Shown in pieces: positions 60,472 to 64,000 of a stretch of 64,000 nt of DNA. Each line of letters starts with the position of its first letter. Positions within the stretch are counted from its first letter, which is position 1. Origin of the DNA: CAWJAP01 sp963834365 (GTDB lineage Bacteria > Acidobacteriota > Vicinamibacteria > Vicinamibacterales > Vicinamibacteraceae); NCBI GenBank assembly GCA_963834365.1, contig CAWIBS010000032.1, positions 310,001-374,000 on the forward strand, read 5' to 3'. The position numbers were made by a program, and so were the translations under genes. The notes beneath the pieces are model-generated. The model was not told where the DNA came from and searched no databases. It saw nothing but the letters and a program-made list of their open reading frames with translations.

Positions 60472-60948
60472 ATGTATTTCTGCCGGATGAACAGCCCCAT
60501 CGGACGTCTCCTCCTTGGCGGAGACGACCGCGGCCTGCACTGCATCGAATTCGTGCCGTCGCGAGACGCCCGACCTGTTCCGCCTGACTGGATCGAGGAT
60601 CCAGCCGCGCTCTCGGCGCCGGCCGGCGAGCTCCAGGAATATTTCGCTGGCACGCGCCGGGACTTCAGCCTGCAGTTGGCGCCGCAGGGCACACCCTTTC
60701 AGCGAAGGGTCTGGGAGACTCTCCTCGAGATTCCCTACGGAGCGACCTGGTCATACGGTGAGCTTGCGTCACGCATCGGCCAGCCGACGGCGTCACGCGC
60801 GGTGGGCCTGGCCAACGGTCGCAATCCGCTGCCGATTGTCATCCCGTGCCATCGTGTCATCGGCTCGAACGGCTCGCTGACCGGCTACGGCGGCGGGCTG
60901 CCGATCAAGCAGCGGCTGCTGGATCTGGAGCGTGGGTCGCTCTTTTGA
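60472..60948 (+). CDS. ogt: Methylated-DNA-protein-cysteine methyltransferase
   Basis: 158 residues with AGGAG eight bases before the ATG. The active cysteine is in LPIVIPCHRVIGSNG; the preceding YGATWSYGELASRIG and the following GYGGGLPIKQRLLDLE complete the AGT/Ogt pattern. It repairs O6-methylguanine by suicidal methyl transfer. In an operon with the Ada-AlkA fusion, as expected for an adaptive response. Confidence 0.94.
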   Translation: MYFCRMNSPIGRLLLGGDDRGLHCIEFVPSRDARPVPPDWIEDPAALSAPAGELQEYFAGTRRDFSLQLAPQGTPFQRRVWETLLEIPYGATWSYGELASRIGQPTASRAVGLANGRNPLPIVIPCHRVIGSNGSLTGYGGGLPIKQRLLDLERGSLF

Positions 60949-61013
60949 GTCGGCGCGATTGGTGCGGCTGGACGGACTAGGCTGGACGGCTGGAGCGGCT
61001 GGGCCACAAGTTG

Positions 61014-61057
61014 ACGTAGTGTCCGGCTTCAGCCGACCCGAATGCTGGACATTACGT
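61014..61057 (+). repeat. REP-like palindromic element, copy 7, with outer arm
   Basis: Variant missing one base of the inner stem. Its left tail ACGTAGTGTCC is mirrored by GGACATTACGT (61047-61057) ten bases beyond the hairpin, so the outer arms can also pair. The right arm overlaps the GntR gene stop. Confidence 0.7.
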
Positions 61058-61774
61058 CGACAGCGCCACCTCGTACGTCGCGTGGTAGCGGTCGGCGCGG
61101 CAGGTCGTGACGGAGAATTCGACCGGCTGGCGGTCGGTCGAAAACGCGATACGCCGGACAATCAGAACCGGGTCGGAGGCGCGGACACGTGCGAGAGCTG
61201 CGAAGGCGCGACCAGCCGCCGCGGCCCGCACCTCCTCGACGCTCGACGCCTGAACGATGCCTTCGCGTGCGAGCAGGTCGGCGACCGACCGCTGCTCCAC
61301 GTTTCGACGGAACAGCGACGGGCAGGTCGCGACCGCCACGACTATTCGTTCGTGCGCCACCACCACTGCCCTCGACAGCAGGAGACGTTCGACGCGAAAC
61401 ACCGCGTCCCCCGGGGCCAGCAACAGAGCGTCCGCCGTCGGCGCATCGCACGCGACGCGATCGAATCGGAGCACCCGCACCGTGTCGCCGCGACCGTCGT
61501 CGTCCCCGTCCGCCGCGGCGCGGCGGCTATGCCCGGGAACCTCGACACGCCGCTCGGCGACAAACGCGCCCGCGCCGCGCTGGACGACGAGGAGTCCTTC
61601 CTGGCTCAGGACGCGCATGGCCGTGCGGACGGTCATGCGACCGACGGCGAAGCGGGCCGCGAGCTCACGCTCGGAGGGGAACGGCGACCCCGGCGCCTGC
61701 CCGGTGACGTCGCGTCGCAGCGCGCGGAGCACTTCCACGTAGGCCGGCCGCCGCCGGGACTCACCGTCCCGCAT
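61052..61774 (-). CDS. GntR/HutC-family transcriptional regulator
   Basis: 240 residues. The winged helix PFPSERELAARFAVGRMTVRTAMRVLSQEGLLVVQRGAGAFVAE is a GntR N-terminus; the C-terminal UTRA domain (RVERLLLSRAVVVAHERIVV, ending in QPVEFSVTTCRADRYHATYEV) senses a small molecule. Divergent from the sugar isomerase-like gene at 62017, which is a plausible target. No convincing operator is visible in the repeat-filled gap between them. Confidence 0.86.
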   Translation of the reverse strand: MRDGESRRRPAYVEVLRALRRDVTGQAPGSPFPSERELAARFAVGRMTVRTAMRVLSQEGLLVVQRGAGAFVAERRVEVPGHSRRAAADGDDDGRGDTVRVLRFDRVACDAPTADALLLAPGDAVFRVERLLLSRAVVVAHERIVVAVATCPSLFRRNVEQRSVADLLAREGIVQASSVEEVRAAAAGRAFAALARVRASDPVLIVRRIAFSTDRQPVEFSVTTCRADRYHATYEVALST

Positions 61775-61792
61775 AGTCGCCGAAGTATAGGG

Positions 61793-61868
61793 GGACTGGG
61801 GGACTGGGCGGCTGGAGCGGCTGGGCGACTGGGCGACTGGGCGGCTGGGCGGCTGGAGCGGCTCGGAG
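61793..61868. repeat. Octamer/nonamer array (GGGCGACT/GGCTGGAGC type)
   Basis: About nine 8-9-nt units, in the opposite sense to the CCCAGTCC arrays, in the divergent gap between the GntR gene and the isomerase-like gene. Confidence 0.75.
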
Positions 61869-61885
61869 CGGCGGCAACCCGTTGA

Positions 61886-61912
61886 CGTAGTGTCCGGCTT
61901 TTCAGCCGGACC
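61886..61912 (+). repeat. REP-like palindromic element, copy 8
   Basis: Consensus element with two extra T's in the loop (GGCTTTTCAGCC), so the stem is kept while the loop grows. Confidence 0.8.
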
Positions 61913-62016
61913 CCGCGACTGGGCGACCGGTCCAGCTCGACCGTTTTGGGGCATCTTGACTTCCCGAATGAGCGGGCGCATCGTGGATCCCCCCTTCCCC
62001 CTCCGGAGACCCGCCG

Positions 62017-62937
62017 TTGCCGACACAGTCACGCCGCACGTTTCTCGAGCGCACTGCCGCGCTGTCTTGTGCGGCCGCGTTCGCGTCCCGCGCGACAACG
62101 ATACGAGCCGCGGGCACGCCCAAGAAGGCCGTGCTCATCACCATGCTGCCCAAGGGGCCGTATCTCGATCGCTTCACCGCCGCCCGCGACGCCGGCTTCG
62201 TCGGCGTCGAAATGCAGACGATGGCCGACCAGGCCGAGGCGGAGCAGGCGCGAGAGGCCGCCGAGCGCACGGGCGTCAAGATCCACTCCGTGATGAACTC
62301 CGATCACTGGCGCTTCCCGCTCTCGAGCGCGGATCGCGAGGTGGTCGGCAAGAGCGTGGCCGGCATGGAGACCTCGCTGCGCAACGCCAAGCTATGGGGC
62401 GCCGAGGTCGTGCTGCTCGTGCCCGCGGTCGTCAATCCGGAGACCTCCTACGCCGACGCCTGGAAGCGCTCGCAGCAGGTGATTCGCGAACGCCTCCTGC
62501 CGCTCGCCACCGAGCTGAAGGTCGTCATCGGCGTCGAGGAGGTCTGGAACAAGTTCCTGCTCAGCCCGCTCGAGATGGCCAGGTACGTGGACGAGCTCGA
62601 CTCGCCGTGGGTCCGCGCCTACTTCGACGTCGGCAATGTCGTCTTCTACGGCTATCCGCAGGACTGGATTCGCGCGCTCGGCAAGCGCATCGTCCGCCTG
62701 CACCTCAAGGACTTCAGAGTCGATCGCGGCAAAGGCGTCTTCGAGTGGAAGAACCTGGGTGAGGGCGAGATCGACTGGATCGCGGTCCGCAAGGCCCTCT
62801 CCGACATCGGGTACGACGGCTACATGACGACGGAAATCGCGGGCGGAGACCTTGCGTATCTCAAAGATGTCTCGGCCCGCATCGATCGGTTCCTCGCCGG
62901 TGAGCGGCCTGTGGCCGCGCCCGGCTCCGGCGGCTGA
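62017..62937 (+). CDS. Tat-exported sugar phosphate isomerase/epimerase-like protein, second
   Basis: 306 residues from a TTG, with GGAG 10 bases upstream. The Tat signal SRRTFLERT opens the protein. A xylose-isomerase-like TIM barrel follows: VGVEMQTMA, SVMNSDHW, VIGVEEVWNK, RAYFDVGNVV, VRLHLKDF and GYMTTEIAGG supply the metal ligands. About 300 residues, like the gene at 28856, but only distantly similar. The TTG is chosen because the Tat signal begins within four residues of it. Possibly controlled by the divergent GntR regulator. Confidence 0.83.
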   Translation: MPTQSRRTFLERTAALSCAAAFASRATTIRAAGTPKKAVLITMLPKGPYLDRFTAARDAGFVGVEMQTMADQAEAEQAREAAERTGVKIHSVMNSDHWRFPLSSADREVVGKSVAGMETSLRNAKLWGAEVVLLVPAVVNPETSYADAWKRSQQVIRERLLPLATELKVVIGVEEVWNKFLLSPLEMARYVDELDSPWVRAYFDVGNVVFYGYPQDWIRALGKRIVRLHLKDFRVDRGKGVFEWKNLGEGEIDWIAVRKALSDIGYDGYMTTEIAGGDLAYLKDVSARIDRFLAGERPVAAPGSGG

Positions 62938-63015
62938 CGCGACTGTGACGCGTGACGTCCGGACGACCGCACGCGCCCACGATTCGTGGCGCGGCACATC
63001 ACAGGGAGGCCAGGC

Positions 63016-63408
63016 ATGAGTCCGACACCCTCGCAGGATCTCAGGCAGAAGTACGGCGACCTGTCACAGGTCGCGTCGGAACTGGGCATTTCCAACCTGC
63101 AGATCGCCGAGCAGGGAGGGAAGATCCAGATCACCGGCAACGCGTCGTACCAACTCGGCAAAGACGAGTTCTGGAACAAGATCAAGGAGCACGCCGGTTA
63201 CGAGAACGAGGTGTCCGCGGACATCAAGGTCCAGAACACCGATCTGCACGGCCAGTACACCGTGAAGTCCGGTGATTCGCTCTCGAAGATCGCCAAGCAC
63301 ATCTACGGCGACGCGGGCAGCTACAACCGGATCTACGAGGCCAATCGGGACACCCTGAGCAATCCCGATCTCATCAAGCCGGGTCAGGTCCTGAAGATCC
63401 CGAAGTAG
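63016..63408 (+). CDS. Kbp/YgaU-like BON-LysM protein
   Basis: 130 residues with GGGAGG before the ATG. The N-terminal about 70 residues resemble a BON-like domain (NLQIAEQGGKIQITGNA); the C-terminal LysM domain is clear (GQYTVKSGDSLSKIAKHIYGDAGSYNRIYEANRDTLSNPDLIKPGQVLKIP). E. coli Kbp (YgaU) has the same order and binds potassium. No signal peptide, so cytoplasmic, as in Kbp. The potassium role is inferred from architecture. Confidence 0.88.
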   Translation: MSPTPSQDLRQKYGDLSQVASELGISNLQIAEQGGKIQITGNASYQLGKDEFWNKIKEHAGYENEVSADIKVQNTDLHGQYTVKSGDSLSKIAKHIYGDAGSYNRIYEANRDTLSNPDLIKPGQVLKIPK

Positions 63409-63458
63409 ATCGCACCGGAGCAGATCAGGCTCACATCAGCTAGCTCAGTACCGCATGA

Positions 63459-63480
63459 CCCCGGGGCTGAAGCCCCGGGG
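63459..63480. terminator. Perfect hairpin between convergent genes
   Basis: CCCCGGGG arms around CTGAAG, a perfect 8-bp stem. Same core (GGCTGAAGCC) as the hairpin family. Lies between the LysM gene and the leftward gene at 63509. No T-run. Confidence 0.55.
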
Positions 63481-63508
63481 CCCCTCAGCGGCGTCCACTC
63501 GCCGGCGC

Positions 63509-64000
63509 CTATTGATCGACGTACAGAAACAGCAGGAAGACGATGAACGCCGCGAGCGCGACGAGGAAGATCTTCGTCCAGCTGAGCGGGTGCTCGCCCG
63601 CGAGGCGCCCCGTCGAGCCGTTGACGACCACCTGAAACGCCTTCGTGCCGTAGTTGTAGGCGACCAGCCAGATCGGCACGAGGATGTGCTTGAAGGTCTG
63701 GGCCGAGTAGTCGCCCTGGACACGCAGGTTGCGCTGGGTGTCGCCAGGCACCTGCTGTGAACAGAGCGCGTGCAGGCGATCGTCCATCGCCTTGCGGGCG
63801 CGATCGGCCGCAGCCACGAGATCGATCTGGTACTGCTCGACGACCCACCCCGACACGTAGCCGGCATCGTAGGGCACGACGGTGTGCGTCGGAAACGGCT
63901 CGACCTTGCGAAGCAGATCTTCGTGCACGCCCTTCGTCGCGGCGACGGGGTGATCGTCGAAGAAGTGCTCGAGCGATCCCGAGGCGCGCTCCCAGCGCAC
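63509..64000 (-). CDS. Membrane protein, C-terminal part (truncated by window edge)
   Basis: 163 residues of the 3' end; the start lies beyond the window. VPIWLVAYNYGTKAFQVVVNGSTGRLAGEHPLSWTKI followed by one transmembrane helix (LVALAAFIVFLLFLYV) matches the tail of zinc-ribbon membrane proteins of unknown function. The N-terminal zinc ribbon, if present, is outside the window. Confidence 0.6.
   Translation of the reverse strand: MRWERASGSLEHFFDDHPVAATKGVHEDLLRKVEPFPTHTVVPYDAGYVSGWVVEQYQIDLVAAADRARKAMDDRLHALCSQQVPGDTQRNLRVQGDYSAQTFKHILVPIWLVAYNYGTKAFQVVVNGSTGRLAGEHPLSWTKIFLVALAAFIVFLLFLYVDQ

Noticed and set aside
57195..60692. 1165-residue minus-strand open frame across M28 and ada-alkA
   Set aside because: Spans two clear plus-strand genes and their intergenic repeat; composition is typical of a reverse shadow.

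Overview
The window is GC-rich chromosomal DNA from a free-living, aerobic, heterotrophic Gram-negative bacterium. Several traits together suggest Acidobacteriota, possibly Vicinamibacteria, but this is inference without any database match: a large TonB receptor with a carboxypeptidase-like N-terminal domain, a membrane-anchored PQQ dehydrogenase with an embedded cytochrome c, exported S9 and M28 peptidases, Tat-exported sugar isomerase-like proteins, and a DUF547 protein. I see no phage, insertion sequence, CRISPR array, tRNA or rRNA.

Layout. 0.3-9.4 kb: lon, a Nudix hydrolase, then the tightly overlapping leftward operon ileS-lspA-lgt-rluD and a lectin-like exported protein. 9.5-24.2 kb: uridine kinase, an acetyltransferase-like protein, a secreted glycosidase, prmC, a TIMP-like exported protein, a DinB/GH43 pair, ctaA, small enzymes and an amino-acid:sodium symporter. 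24.3-28.7 kb: mrfA-mrfB (helicase plus exonuclease excision repair) and rpmE. 28.8-41.7 kb: a sugar isomerase-like protein, an aldo/keto reductase, an S9 peptidase, glutamate synthase (gltB, gltD) and small envelope proteins. 42-53 kb: TonB receptor, NAD-glutamate dehydrogenase coupled to a formimidoylglutamase-like enzyme, a second pseudouridine synthase and cardiolipin synthase. 53-64 kb: an apparently autoregulated GbsR/SRPBCC operon, PQQ dehydrogenase, M28 peptidase, an Ada-AlkA fusion plus ogt, a GntR regulator, another Tat isomerase, a Kbp-like LysM protein and a truncated membrane protein.

The genes form a few functional groups: glutamate synthesis and breakdown (gltBD against GDH plus formimidoylglutamase), lipoprotein maturation (lspA, lgt), DNA repair (mrfAB; ada-alkA, ogt), and use of external peptides and sugars.

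The most unusual content lies between the genes. First, phased 7-nt arrays sit at gene 3' ends at nine or more loci, with related unit words in both orientations. Second, at least eight copies occur of a 25-nt asymmetric REP-like element (CGTAGT tail plus a GTCCGG/CCGGAC hairpin), including one perfect head-to-head pair. Third, a wider hairpin family has a fixed GGCTTCAGCC core and covarying arms. One member appears as a clean 18-bp insertion when two copies of a dispersed repeat are aligned. Separately, four genes (ileS, a glycosidase, gltB, cls) each carry one single-base frameshift that restores a family-like protein when corrected. These look more like sequencing indels than gene decay.
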